Below, one piece after another: positions 1 to 7,799 of a DNA stretch of 64,000 nt. The notes beneath the pieces were generated by a model, which saw nothing but the letters and a program-made list of their open reading frames with translations, was not told the DNA's origin and did no database searches. The stretch's first letter is position 1, and the number at the start of each line of letters is the position of its first letter. Origin of the DNA: Hyalangium ruber (GTDB lineage Bacteria; Myxococcota; Myxococcia; Myxococcales; Myxococcaceae); contig NZ_JAXIVS010000004.1 in the NCBI RefSeq assembly GCF_034259325.1, positions 682,001-746,000 of the forward strand. The letters run 5' to 3'. The position numbers and the translations under genes were made by a program.

Positions 1-1
1 T

Positions 2-199
2 GGGCAGCAGGTGCAGGCTGGGGAGCTCGTAGCGCGCTCGGGCGACACGGGCCGCGTCACCGGGCCGCACCTCCACTATCAGGTGAAGCTGCCCGGCGGG
101 TACGTGGACCCCTTGGGGAGCCGCGCGTCCGTGGAGCTCGTCGCCGCGCCCCTGGTGCTCGCTCCCGCGCCGCTGGCCACCCTGCCCAGCGCCCAGTAG
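2..199 (+). CDS. M23-family peptidase, C-terminal fragment
   Basis: Only the last 65 codons lie in the window; the gene begins upstream of base 1. The visible residues contain G-x-V-x-x-G-x-L-V-A-x-S-G-D-T-G followed by TGPHLHYQV, the HxH zinc-binding end of the LytM/M23 fold that cuts peptidoglycan cross-bridges. It then runs into a short Ala/Pro-rich tail. Proteins of this kind are exported and either remodel the wall or, if catalytic residues are lost upstream, act as amidase activators. The other zinc ligands are out of view, so activity cannot be judged. The opposite-strand immunity gene ends one base after this stop, so the two are convergent. Confidence 0.85.
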   Translation, partial: GQQVQAGELVARSGDTGRVTGPHLHYQVKLPGGYVDPLGSRASVELVAAPLVLAPAPLATLPSAQ

Positions 200-200
200 A

Positions 201-764
201 TCAGACTTCCTCGAACCTCGTGCCCGTGGCGCCCATGCGCTCCAAGGCGTCCTTGATCCTGCCGGAGACGATCAGCGGACCCATCCACCCCTCGCAACGG
301 AACACCTGGGCGCTCCCAACCTTCGCCTTGTCGATGCGCATGTCACGCACGGAGAAGTACTGACCCACCTTGTGCGGCACACCGTCTTCATGCGTCCAGA
401 GTTCGATCCGGGATGCCTGTTCATCGATACAACGGATGAGGCGGGTCGCCACGAGAATGAGGTGCTGTTCTGGTTGGCCCTCCACGTCCACTGGAATCAG
501 TTGCACATCATCCCGTGCCAGCTCCGAGAACATGGATGCGACCCGGACATGAACCACAGGGAGCCGAATACCCGCCTCCGTGAAGTCCAGCGGCTTTCCC
601 GCGCTCTCGATGGGAATTCTCAAGCGATCCTTGATGTGGACGGGGACCCCGAGCCTGAATTGCCAGTCGTCCACCTTCTGGCCGTGACTGTCCCTGGGGA
701 GCGCCAAGTGCCAGCGGTGAGGGAGTTCTACGTCGTCGGATAGCTGGAAAAACCGCTCCGCCAT
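201..764 (-). CDS. Imm11-type (DUF1629) immunity protein
   Basis: A 187-residue soluble protein whose C-terminal half (YFSVRDMRIDKAKV, then FRCEGW, L-I-V-S-x-R-I-K-x-A-L-E-x-x-G-x-x-G-x-x-F) matches the Imm11 immunity family, whose members neutralise polymorphic toxins of the same cell lineage. The ATG at 764 is chosen because GGAG sits five bases before it; an ATG at 773 directly abuts the upstream stop codon and has no clear ribosome-binding site. The upstream neighbour on the same strand is the tail of an AHH nuclease, the usual toxin partner of such proteins, so this looks like an orphaned immunity gene. The family call rests on remembered motifs. The toxin pairing is inference. Confidence 0.7.
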   Translation of the reverse strand: MAERFFQLSDDVELPHRWHLALPRDSHGQKVDDWQFRLGVPVHIKDRLRIPIESAGKPLDFTEAGIRLPVVHVRVASMFSELARDDVQLIPVDVEGQPEQHLILVATRLIRCIDEQASRIELWTHEDGVPHKVGQYFSVRDMRIDKAKVGSAQVFRCEGWMGPLIVSGRIKDALERMGATGTRFEEV

Positions 765-773
765 GGACTCCAT

Positions 774-1040
774 TTAACGCGCTTGCTGCCGGGTGACGAG
801 TTGGTTCAGTTCTGTTCCCGGAGTGGAGATCTGCCTGGCCAGCCTCTGAAGTGCGCCAGTCAAAGCTCCCCGGCACTCCACGACGCTGCGACAGTTCGCC
901 GTTGCATCGTCCAGGGTGCTGAGAACGATCTCATGATACCGCCTGGGGTGGGGCCCATAGTGACCCGATAGCGGCATCTTGTTCGCCGGATCATCCAGCG
1001 TCATCCCCGCCCTGGCGAAGATCTCCTTCTTATGACGCGT
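774..1040 (-). pseudogene. 5'-truncated AHH (HNH/Endo VII) nuclease toxin remnant
   Basis: Reading leftward from 1040, the frame gives TRHKKEIFARAGM, then LDDPANKM, GHYGPHP, YH and ends in TAA at 774-776. This is the C-terminal half of the AHH nuclease fold, with the conserved Asn and the H-x-G-x-H-P-x-x-YH block. The N-terminal half, including the AHH His pair and all delivery domains, is missing. The frame is closed upstream by TGA at 1041-1043, which is also the stop codon of the BMP lipoprotein gene. An ATG at 1004 could still give a 76-residue peptide, but without the N-terminal active-site residues. The immunity gene follows with no gap. I read this as a decayed toxin gene joined to the BMP gene by a deletion or rearrangement. 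Confidence 0.65.
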
Positions 1041-2201
1041 TCAGGGGGTGGGGACCTCGAGCTCCCCCGCGATGATCTTCGCCTTCAGCGCCTCTACCTT
1101 GCTCAAGGCCTCCTCCTTGCCTGGGAAGTCGAGGCGCACCGGCGCCAGCGCGATGCCGCCCTCCTTCAGGCCCATGGACACCAGGCCTCCGTGGAAGCGG
1201 CCCTGGACCTGGTCGCGGATGCCTTCGTAGATCGTCAGGTCCACCCGCTTGAGCACCGTGGTCAACATCGCCTTCGGCGCCAGGTGGAACTGATCCGAGT
1301 CCACGCCGATGACGAAGACCGCGCGGCCCGCCTCGCTCGCCTCCTTCACCGCCTGGATGGCGCCCAGCCCATCCACTCCCGCCGCCGAGAAGATGACGTC
1401 CATGCCCTTGGTCACCAAGTCCTGCCCCACCTGCTTGCCCGCGGCGAAGTTGGTGAAGCTCCCCGTGTAGTTGGCCACCACCGTGGCCTTGGGATTCGTG
1501 GAAGCCACCCCCGCGCGGAAGCCCGCCTCGTATTGCTTCACCAGGGGAATCTCCATGCCTCCCACGAAGCCGATCTTGCCTTCCTTCGTCGCCAGCCCCG
1601 CCAGCGCCCCCGCCAGGAAGCAGCCTTCCTCGGCGCGGTAGGTCACCGCCCGCACGTTCGGCAGGGAGTAGGGCTCGTTGGCGGGCGTGAGCAGCGGGCT
1701 GTCCACGAAGAGGAACCGCTGCTTCGGATGGCGCTGCGCCACCACCTCCACCGCGTTCTCCAGCATGAAGCCCACGGCGACGGTGAGCGCCACGCCCTGC
1801 TCCACCGTGAGCTGGAGGTTCGGCTCGTAGTCCTCCGCCACCTGGCTCTGCAGGATGCTGGGGGTGATGCCCAGCGGCGTAATGGCCGGGTCTCGCCGGG
1901 CCAGCTCCGGCCCCAGGGAGGCCTGGAGCTCCTCCGGCGTGGCGGGCTTGTATCCCGTCCCCTCGTACTTCAGGCCCGCGGCCCACAGCTCCAGACCGCG
2001 CAGCGCCGAGTCATTGAAGGCGTGATCGCCGCGCCCTCCCAGCCCTAGCACGAGGCCGATCCGGGGCTTCTCGGCGACGGGGGCAGCGGCCGCCGGCGCG
2101 GGGGCCTGGCTCGACGCGGCAGGCTCTGCATTCTGGCTCTTGCAGGCCAGCATCAGCGACAGGGACAAGAAAGCGCAGAGACTTCGTGGGACGCTGAGCA
2201 T
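1041..2201 (-). CDS. BMP/PnrA-family substrate-binding lipoprotein
   Basis: A 386-residue lipoprotein. The N-terminus has basic and hydrophobic segments and a lipobox ending LMLAC (Cys20), followed by an Ala/Pro linker and a periplasmic-binding fold. The mature start KPRIGLVLGLGGRGDHAFND, the VAVGF and FLFVDSP stretches and the G-K-I-G-F-V-G-G-M-E-I-P motif are typical of the BMP (Med/PnrA) family, which binds nucleosides for ABC import. No permease or ATPase gene is adjacent, so it may act as a receptor or serve a remote transporter. AAAGGA lies six bases before the ATG. It is divergent from mtnB with only 36 bases between start codons. The 3' end abuts, in frame, a toxin-gene remnant. Confidence 0.85.
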   Translation of the reverse strand: MLSVPRSLCAFLSLSLMLACKSQNAEPAASSQAPAPAAAAPVAEKPRIGLVLGLGGRGDHAFNDSALRGLELWAAGLKYEGTGYKPATPEELQASLGPELARRDPAITPLGITPSILQSQVAEDYEPNLQLTVEQGVALTVAVGFMLENAVEVVAQRHPKQRFLFVDSPLLTPANEPYSLPNVRAVTYRAEEGCFLAGALAGLATKEGKIGFVGGMEIPLVKQYEAGFRAGVASTNPKATVVANYTGSFTNFAAGKQVGQDLVTKGMDVIFSAAGVDGLGAIQAVKEASEAGRAVFVIGVDSDQFHLAPKAMLTTVLKRVDLTIYEGIRDQVQGRFHGGLVSMGLKEGGIALAPVRLDFPGKEEALSKVEALKAKIIAGELEVPTP

Positions 2202-2237
2202 CCTGTTCCTTTAGCATGCCCTCAACCCGGAGCCCCC

Positions 2238-2864
2238 GTGTTGGACGCCACCTGCTACGCCGAGCGCTCGCAGCAGATCATCGAAGCCGGACGCCTGCTC
2301 TACTCCCGAGGCTGGTCCCCGGCGACCAGCAGCAACTACTCGGCCCGCATCGACGCGGGGCACCTGGCCATCACCGTCTCCGGTCGCCACAAGGGCCAGC
2401 TCACGCCCGAGGACGTGATGGTGGTGGACCTGGCCGGGCGACCCGTCCAGAGCGAGCGCAAAGCCTCGGCGGAGACGCTGCTGCACACGACGCTCTATGA
2501 GCTGTTCCCCCACGTGGGCGCGGTGCTGCATACCCACTCCCTCACCGCCACCGTCCTGAGCCGGCTGCTGCGCGGACAGGACGCCGTCCGCCTGCGGGAC
2601 TACGAGCTCCAGAAGGCCTTCGAGGGCGTCACCACCCACGCGCTGGAGCTGGTCGTCCCCATCTTCGACAACACCCAGGACATCCCCGCACTGGCGGCCA
2701 CCACCCGCGACTACCTGCGCGCTCACCCGGCCACGCCGGGCTACCTCATTCGCGGGCATGGGCTGTATACCTGGGGCCGAACCATGGCCGACAGCCTGCG
2801 CCACGTGGAAGCCTTCGAGTTCCTCCTGGCCTGCGAGCTGGAGACGATCCGGATCACCCGATGA
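2238..2864 (+). CDS. mtnB: methylthioribulose-1-phosphate dehydratase
   Basis: A 208-residue class II aldolase-fold enzyme of the methionine salvage pathway that dehydrates methylthioribulose 1-phosphate. Diagnostic stretches are RGWSPATSSNYSARID near residue 30, VSGRHKGQL, ASAETLLHTTLYE, the zinc ligands in VLHTHS and a later His in RGHGLYTWG. The length is normal for the family. The start is the GTG at 2238, preceded by CGGAG. It is the first gene of a coupled unit: its TGA overlaps the ATG of mtnD in ATGA. The promoter must lie within or just before the 36-base gap to the divergent BMP gene. Confidence 0.93.
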   Translation: MLDATCYAERSQQIIEAGRLLYSRGWSPATSSNYSARIDAGHLAITVSGRHKGQLTPEDVMVVDLAGRPVQSERKASAETLLHTTLYELFPHVGAVLHTHSLTATVLSRLLRGQDAVRLRDYELQKAFEGVTTHALELVVPIFDNTQDIPALAATTRDYLRAHPATPGYLIRGHGLYTWGRTMADSLRHVEAFEFLLACELETIRITR

Positions 2865-3418
2865 GCACACTGAAGATCTTCGCGGAAGAAGGCGCACCCA
2901 CTCCCCGTGTCACGACCAGCGATAGCGCGGAGATCGCGCGCCTGCTCGGAGCCCAGGGCGTTCGCTTCGAGCGCTGGGAGACACGGGCGCTGCCGCCCTC
3001 CGCGGGCCAGGCGGAGATCCTCTCCAGCTACGCGGCCGAGGTGGCGCGGCTGAAGGCGGAGAACGGCTTCCAGTCCGCCGACGTCATCAACCTCACCCCT
3101 TCCCATCCCCAGAAGGAGGAGATGCGCCGGAAGTTCCTCTCCGAGCACCGCCACTCCGAGGATGAAGTGCGCTTCTTCGTCCGGGGCCGAGGGCTGTTCT
3201 ACCTGCACCTGGGGACCGAGGTGTATGCCCTGCTGTGCGAGCAGCAGGACCTGATCAGCGTCCCGACGGGGACCCGGCACTGGTTCGACATGGGGCCGGA
3301 GCCCGACTTCACCTGCATCCGCCTGTTCACCAGCACCGAGGGCTGGGCCGCCCAGTGGACCGGGGATGGAATTGCCGAGCGCCTTCCGCGCTTCGAGAAG
3401 GTGGTTCACGCGGGATGA
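2861..3418 (+). CDS. mtnD: acireductone dioxygenase
   Basis: A 185-residue cupin metalloenzyme that oxidises 1,2-dihydroxy-3-keto-5-methylthiopentene to the keto-acid precursor of methionine (Fe form), or off-pathway to methylthiopropionate (Ni form). The metal-binding cupin motif is visible as HRHSEDEVRFFVRGRG, with the distal His in VPTGTRHWFDMG. The ATG at 2861 overlaps the mtnB stop codon, and its own TGA overlaps the mtnC start, so the three proteins are translationally coupled. Metal choice cannot be told from the sequence. Confidence 0.93.
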   Translation: MSTLKIFAEEGAPTPRVTTSDSAEIARLLGAQGVRFERWETRALPPSAGQAEILSSYAAEVARLKAENGFQSADVINLTPSHPQKEEMRRKFLSEHRHSEDEVRFFVRGRGLFYLHLGTEVYALLCEQQDLISVPTGTRHWFDMGPEPDFTCIRLFTSTEGWAAQWTGDGIAERLPRFEKVVHAG

Positions 3419-4098
3419 TCCGCGCCATCGTCACGGACATCGAGGGGACGACCAGCTCCCTGCGCTTCGTGCATGAGGTGCTCTTTCCCTACTCGGCCCG
3501 GCACCTGGAGGAGTTCGTCCTTCAACACCTGCGGGAGCCCGCGGTCCGTGAGCAGCTTCACGAGACGGCGCGCCTGGCGGAGCTCGACCCGGAGGACACC
3601 CCGGCGCTCATCGCCCAACTGCTGCGGTGGATCGCCGAGGATCGCAAGAGCCCGCCCCTCAAGCTCCTGCAAGGGATGCTCTGGGAGCGCGGCTACCGCG
3701 AGGGCGCGTTCCAGGGCCATCTCTACGAGGATGCTGCCCAGCTCTTGCGCCAGTGGCAGCGCCAGGGCCTGCGGCTCTACGTCTATTCCTCCGGCTCAGA
3801 GCAGGCCCAGAAGCTGCTCTTCGGATACAGCTCGCATGGAGACCTGACGCCGCTGTTCTCGGTTTACTTCGACACCCGCGTGGGCGCCAAGCGCGAGGTG
3901 GCGTCCTACCGCCGCATCGCCCAGGAATTGGGAGAGGCACCAGGAAACATCCTCTTCCTCTCCGACGTGAAGGAGGAGCTGGACGCGGCGCGGGCCGCGG
4001 GCCTGCACACCACGTGGCTGGTGCGCGAGGGCGCACTGCCCGCACAGCCACTCCACCCCGTGGCGCGTGACTTCCACGAGGTCCGCCTCGACGCGTGA
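3415..4098 (+). CDS. mtnC: enolase-phosphatase E1
   Basis: A 227-residue HAD-superfamily enzyme that enolises and dephosphorylates 2,3-diketo-5-methylthiopentyl-1-phosphate to the acireductone used by MtnD. Motif I is D-I-E-G-T-T at residues 8-13, with the signature [13 protein letters not shown]; motif II is in VYSSGS and motif III/IV in GAKREVASY and [13 protein letters not shown]. The frame is open much further upstream, but the ATG at 3415 fits both the family N-terminus ([13 protein letters not shown]) and the ATGA overlap with mtnD. It replaces separate MtnW and MtnX enzymes. No MtnA or MTA nucleosidase gene is in the window. Confidence 0.93.
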   Translation: MIRAIVTDIEGTTSSLRFVHEVLFPYSARHLEEFVLQHLREPAVREQLHETARLAELDPEDTPALIAQLLRWIAEDRKSPPLKLLQGMLWERGYREGAFQGHLYEDAAQLLRQWQRQGLRLYVYSSGSEQAQKLLFGYSSHGDLTPLFSVYFDTRVGAKREVASYRRIAQELGEAPGNILFLSDVKEELDAARAAGLHTTWLVREGALPAQPLHPVARDFHEVRLDA

Positions 4099-4105
4099 GC
4101 CCCCT

Positions 4106-5164
4106 ATGAACGCCGTGCCCGTTGCCGCTGAGTTCGATCGTGTCCCGATCATCGATGTGCGTGCGCTCGTCGAGCCTTCCGCGAGCCTCGCCTCGCGCCG
4201 CGCCGTCGCCGAACAACTGGGCGCCGCCTGTCGCGAGAGCGGCTTCTTCTATGTCGTCGGCCATGGCATCGACGCCGGGCTCCAAGCCCGCTTGGAGGAG
4301 TCGAGCCGCCGGTTCTTCGCGCTCCCCCTCGAAGAGAAGATGGCCGTGCGCATGGCGCTCGGCGGGCCCGCCTGGCGAGGGTATTTCCCCGTCGGCGGCG
4401 AGCTGACCTCCGGCCGTCCAGACCGCAAGGAGGGCCTCTACTTCGGCGCCGAGCTGCCTCCCACCCACCCGCTCGTGCGCACCGGCACGCCGCTCCATGG
4501 CTCCAACCTGTTCCCCCGGGAGCCGGCCGGACTGCGCGACGAGGTCCTCGCGTACATGGCCGCCCTCACGGGCCTCGGGCACGCCCTCATGTCCGGCATC
4601 GCCCTCAGCCTCGGCCTCGACGCGGACTACTTCGCCGCGCGCTACACCGCCGATCCGCTCGTGCTCTTCCGCATCTTCAACTACCCGCCCGGCCCCGAGC
4701 TCGCCGAAGACGGGCAGCCCGTCTGGGGCGTGGGCGAGCACACCGACTATGGCGTGCTCACCATCCTCAAGCAGGACGATGCGGGCGGCCTCCAGGTCAA
4801 GTCGCGCGCGGGCGGCCAGGTGCGCTGGGTCGAGGCGCCACCCGTGCCCGACTCCTTCGTGTGCAACATCGGCGACATGCTCGACCGCATGACGCGCGGC
4901 CTCTATCGCTCGACGCCCCACCGGGTGCGGAACCGCGCCGGCCGAGACCGCCTGTCCCTGCCGTTCTTCTTCGACCCGAGCTGGACCGCCGAGGTGCGTC
5001 CCATCGACTCCCCGGCCCTCGAAGGCGCCGCCTCCGATGACCGCTCCGAGCGCTGGGACGGGCAGAGCGTCCACGCCTTCCGTGGCACCTATGGCGACTA
5101 CCTGCTCGGCAAGGTGGGCAAGGTCTTCCCCGAGCTTCGCGCCGAGGTCCTCTCCTCGAAGTGA
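4106..5164 (+). CDS. 2OG-Fe(II) dioxygenase, isopenicillin-N-synthase-like
   Basis: A 352-residue non-haem iron oxygenase. The N-terminal DIOX_N half contains V-P-I-I-D-V and [13 protein letters not shown]. The C-terminal double-stranded beta-helix has the facial triad His212-x-Asp214 in [10 protein letters not shown] and His272 in STPHRV, and the 2-oxoglutarate-anchoring Arg in [10 protein letters not shown]. The start is the ATG at 4106, seven bases after the mtnC stop, so it is probably co-transcribed with the mtn genes. The substrate is unknown: relatives include ethylene-forming, gibberellin and clavaminate-type oxygenases, and this fold alone does not separate them. A link to methionine salvage is inferred from position only. 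Confidence 0.85.
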   Translation: MNAVPVAAEFDRVPIIDVRALVEPSASLASRRAVAEQLGAACRESGFFYVVGHGIDAGLQARLEESSRRFFALPLEEKMAVRMALGGPAWRGYFPVGGELTSGRPDRKEGLYFGAELPPTHPLVRTGTPLHGSNLFPREPAGLRDEVLAYMAALTGLGHALMSGIALSLGLDADYFAARYTADPLVLFRIFNYPPGPELAEDGQPVWGVGEHTDYGVLTILKQDDAGGLQVKSRAGGQVRWVEAPPVPDSFVCNIGDMLDRMTRGLYRSTPHRVRNRAGRDRLSLPFFFDPSWTAEVRPIDSPALEGAASDDRSERWDGQSVHAFRGTYGDYLLGKVGKVFPELRAEVLSSK

Positions 5165-5168
5165 GCCG

Positions 5169-5726
5169 CTACTGCGACGGCGGGTACTTCTGCAGCTTTC
5201 GCTGCAACGAGCGGCGGTGGAGCCCCAACCGCCGCGACGCCTCGGAGATGTTCCCGTCACAGTCGTTGAGCACCCGCTGGATGTGCTCCCACTCGGCCCG
5301 TGCCAGCGAGGGCGCCTGGAACTCCTCGGCCACCTGCGGGCTCGGCTCTCCCAGCCCTCGCGCCAGCGCCACCAGCAGGTCATCCACGTCCGCCGGCTTC
5401 GGCAGGTAGTTGAGCGCTCCCAGCCGCACCGCCTCCACCGCCGTGGCGATGCTGCCGTAGCCCGTGAGGACGATGATGCGCGTGGAGTCGTCCAACCCCC
5501 GCAGCTCGCGCACCAACTCCAGACCGCTGCGACCCGGCATCCGCAGGTCCACCACCGCCAGCTCCGGGGACTCCTGCCGCGCCGCCGCCAGCGCCTCGTC
5601 CACCGAGCCCGCCGTCACCACCTCGAAGCCCCGCTCGCGGAAGGCGCGCGCCAGCCGCTCGCGGAAGACCGCGTCGTCATCCACCAGCAGCAGTGAGGGT
5701 GCGTCGGAGTCTCTCGGAGTGGCCAT
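5169..5726 (-). CDS. RegA/PrrA/ActR-type response regulator
   Basis: A 185-residue regulator. The receiver has the acidic pair in LLVDDDAVF, the phosphoacceptor Asp in AVVDLRMPGRSGLELV, Thr in VLTGYGS and Lys in LPKPAD. The C-terminal Fis-type helix-turn-helix reads GNISEASRRLGLHRRSLQRKL, very close to the DNA-binding segment of RegA/ActR. RegA proteins control respiration, carbon and nitrogen fixation in response to redox state. The gene follows the RegB-type kinase with 12 bases between them and closes a four-gene minus-strand unit. It converges with the dioxygenase gene, with four bases between stop codons. Confidence 0.9.
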   Translation of the reverse strand: MATPRDSDAPSLLLVDDDAVFRERLARAFRERGFEVVTAGSVDEALAAARQESPELAVVDLRMPGRSGLELVRELRGLDDSTRIIVLTGYGSIATAVEAVRLGALNYLPKPADVDDLLVALARGLGEPSPQVAEEFQAPSLARAEWEHIQRVLNDCDGNISEASRRLGLHRRSLQRKLQKYPPSQ

Positions 5727-5738
5727 AACGGGCCGGGC

Positions 5739-7058
5739 TCACTCACCCGGGGCCGGGAGGCTCGCCCCGCTCGCCTCCGGGGACAACGGGGCAAATTGTC
5801 GCAGGCCCCCCGCCGGCCACGTCAGCTCCACCCGCGTGCCCTGCCCCGGCGTCGAGCGCAGCTCCAGCTTCCCACCCAGCTGATCCAGCACCGCCCGCGC
5901 CAGGAAGAGCCCCAGCCCCATCCCCTCCCCTGGTGGCTTCGTGGTGAAGAAGGGTTCGCCCGCTCGCGACAGCACCTCCGCCGTCATCCCCCGCCCCCCG
6001 TCCTCCACCGACAGCCGCCACAGCGCCGCCTCGCGCGAGAGCACCAGCCGCACCGGCGTTCCCTCCGGCGAGGCCTGGAGCGCGTTCTTCACCACCCCGC
6101 GAATGGCGTGTGTGAGCGCACGGGCCGGCACGGACACCGCCTCCTGCTGGCCGCGCCCTTCCGTCTCCACCTGGACGCGCTCGCGCCCGCTCAGGCCCTC
6201 CAGCGCTCCCTCCAACAACGAAGCGGGCGGCACCGAGACGAAGGCCTCTCCGCGGCTGGCGCCCGCATCCGCCGCCATCTGCCCGAGGATGTCGTGGCAG
6301 CGCGCTACCTGCTGGCGGATCAGCTGCGCGTCCTCGCGGCCCGCCGGCGTGAGCTCCGCGCGCCGCTCCAACTCCTTGGCCACCACGGCGATGGTGGACA
6401 GCGGCGTGGACAGCTCGTGCGCCGCCCCCGCCGCCAGCGTGGCCAGCGCCGCCAACTTCTCGTTGCGCGCCGTCACCGCGCGCGCCGCCACCAACTCCGC
6501 CTCACGCTGGGCCAGCGCCCGGGTGACTCGCTGCACGAAGTAGACGATGAAGACCGCGGCCAGCCCGAAGGCCACCCACATGCCCTCCAGGTGCAGCCGC
6601 ACGTCATTGATGTGGTGGTGCTCGGCGCCAGCGGATCCACCGGGCACCCACAGGTGGCGGACGAACAGCGTGCCGAAGCACGCGGAGGCCATGGCCACCA
6701 GCGCCCACGTCCACCCGGCGCCCAGCACCACCGCCGCCAGGGCGATGTGGACCAGGTACAGCGTGCTGAAGGGGTTGAAGGGGCCGCCGCTGAAGTCCAG
6801 CAGCACCGTGAGCAGCACCACGTCCAGCGCCATCACCGCCCACAGCATCCACTCGCGAATGTCTCGCGGCTGCCGCGCCCACAACCCCAGCGCCCCGTTG
6901 CTCGCCGCCGCCACGCCCACCGTGGCGAACAGCGGCACCAGCGGCAGCGCCATGCCCATCCCCACGGTCGCCAGGAGGATCAGCGCCGCCTGCCCCACCA
7001 CGGCACCCCAGCGCAGCCGCAGCAGCCACGAGAGGTTGATGGCCTGGGCCTCGCGCAC
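5739..7058 (-). CDS. RegB/PrrB-type redox sensor histidine kinase
   Basis: A 439-residue membrane kinase with about six hydrophobic segments in residues 14-175, then HisKA and HATPase domains. Two RegB hallmarks are present. GGPFNPF at residues 91-97 corresponds to the quinone-binding GGxxNPF loop. Cys254, in the stretch QQVARCHDIL, lies exactly 40 residues after the phospho-His (His214 in AHELSTP), the same spacing as His225 and Cys265 in Rhodobacter capsulatus RegB, where that Cys is the redox switch. The GTG start at 7058 is one base after the stop of the zinc-ribbon gene, implying coupling. The ATP lid and G boxes (G-L-G-L-F-L-A-R-A) are intact. Confidence 0.9.
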   Translation of the reverse strand: MREAQAINLSWLLRLRWGAVVGQAALILLATVGMGMALPLVPLFATVGVAAASNGALGLWARQPRDIREWMLWAVMALDVVLLTVLLDFSGGPFNPFSTLYLVHIALAAVVLGAGWTWALVAMASACFGTLFVRHLWVPGGSAGAEHHHINDVRLHLEGMWVAFGLAAVFIVYFVQRVTRALAQREAELVAARAVTARNEKLAALATLAAGAAHELSTPLSTIAVVAKELERRAELTPAGREDAQLIRQQVARCHDILGQMAADAGASRGEAFVSVPPASLLEGALEGLSGRERVQVETEGRGQQEAVSVPARALTHAIRGVVKNALQASPEGTPVRLVLSREAALWRLSVEDGGRGMTAEVLSRAGEPFFTTKPPGEGMGLGLFLARAVLDQLGGKLELRSTPGQGTRVELTWPAGGLRQFAPLSPEASGASLPAPGE

Positions 7059-7059
7059 C

Positions 7060-7797
7060 TCAGGGGTTCCCGAGCGTCATCCGGAACTGGCGGTAGAGCA
7101 CCAGGCCCACCACCACCAGCACGATGAGGAAGAACAGCCCGGCGATGAGCTGTGCCCGGTTCGAGCTCGCCGGCGCCGCCGCGGGCGCGAAGCCCACCGG
7201 CGAAGCCGAGGCCAGGCGCACCACCTCGTCCCGCCCGCGCTGGGCGTACAGGTCCTCCGGCGCCTGCGCCAGGCGGATGCGGTACAGGCGCCCCGCCATC
7301 GCCAGCTCTCCCCGCCCCACCGCCAGCGACAGCAGCCGGTCGTGCGCGTCCCGGTCGTCCCACCGCTCCAGCACCGTGAGCCACGCGGCGCGCAGCGGCT
7401 CGGACAGCTCGTGCTCCTGCGGGTTGAAGTTGGCGTACACCAGCCCGCAGGAGGCGCACGACACCGCGCCCTCCTTGCGCACCGCGATGCACTTGGGACA
7501 GAAGCCCGGCGGCACCGCCAGCGGATCCTCCGAGCGCGCCAGCGCCGCCGCCTCCCGCACCCGCTCCTCCGAGGGCCGCAGCGTCACCACCTTCAGCGAG
7601 GGCACCGTGGTGCTCCGGGGGGGCAGGGCCAGAGGGGGCTCCAGCTCCGTCTGCGCCACCGCCGCGGCGAGCGCCTCCTCGGGCCGCGCACGGCTCTCCT
7701 GGCCGCAGCGCGCGCACGTCATCACCAGCACGCCCAGCTCGACTCGGAACGCGGCCGGCGGCGCCAGCCGCTCGCACGCATCACACAGGTACCTCAT
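7060..7797 (-). CDS. zinc-ribbon membrane-anchored protein, unknown function
   Basis: A 245-residue protein. It begins with one CxxC pair (Cys5/Cys8, then Cys28/Cys31 in CARCGQ) and has a second zinc ribbon near residue 100 (CPKC, then CASCGLVYANF). A helical middle with paired Trp and Arg residues follows, and a single hydrophobic helix near the C-terminus (AQLIAGLFFLIVLVVVGLVLY) leaves a short basic tail. I do not recognise a named family. It sits between a site-2 protease (two bases away) and the redox kinase (one base away). A zinc- or thiol-responsive partner of the kinase, or a protease substrate, is possible; both are inference from position. Confidence 0.8.
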   Translation of the reverse strand: MRYLCDACERLAPPAAFRVELGVLVMTCARCGQESRARPEEALAAAVAQTELEPPLALPPRSTTVPSLKVVTLRPSEERVREAAALARSEDPLAVPPGFCPKCIAVRKEGAVSCASCGLVYANFNPQEHELSEPLRAAWLTVLERWDDRDAHDRLLSLAVGRGELAMAGRLYRIRLAQAPEDLYAQRGRDEVVRLASASPVGFAPAAAPASSNRAQLIAGLFFLIVLVVVGLVLYRQFRMTLGNP

Positions 7798-7799
7798 GG

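Noticed and set aside
3659-5383. A 574-residue minus-strand open frame across the dioxygenase gene
   Set aside because: Low-complexity Arg/Gly/Ala translation; the plus strand has intact MtnC and dioxygenase motifs in the same stretch.
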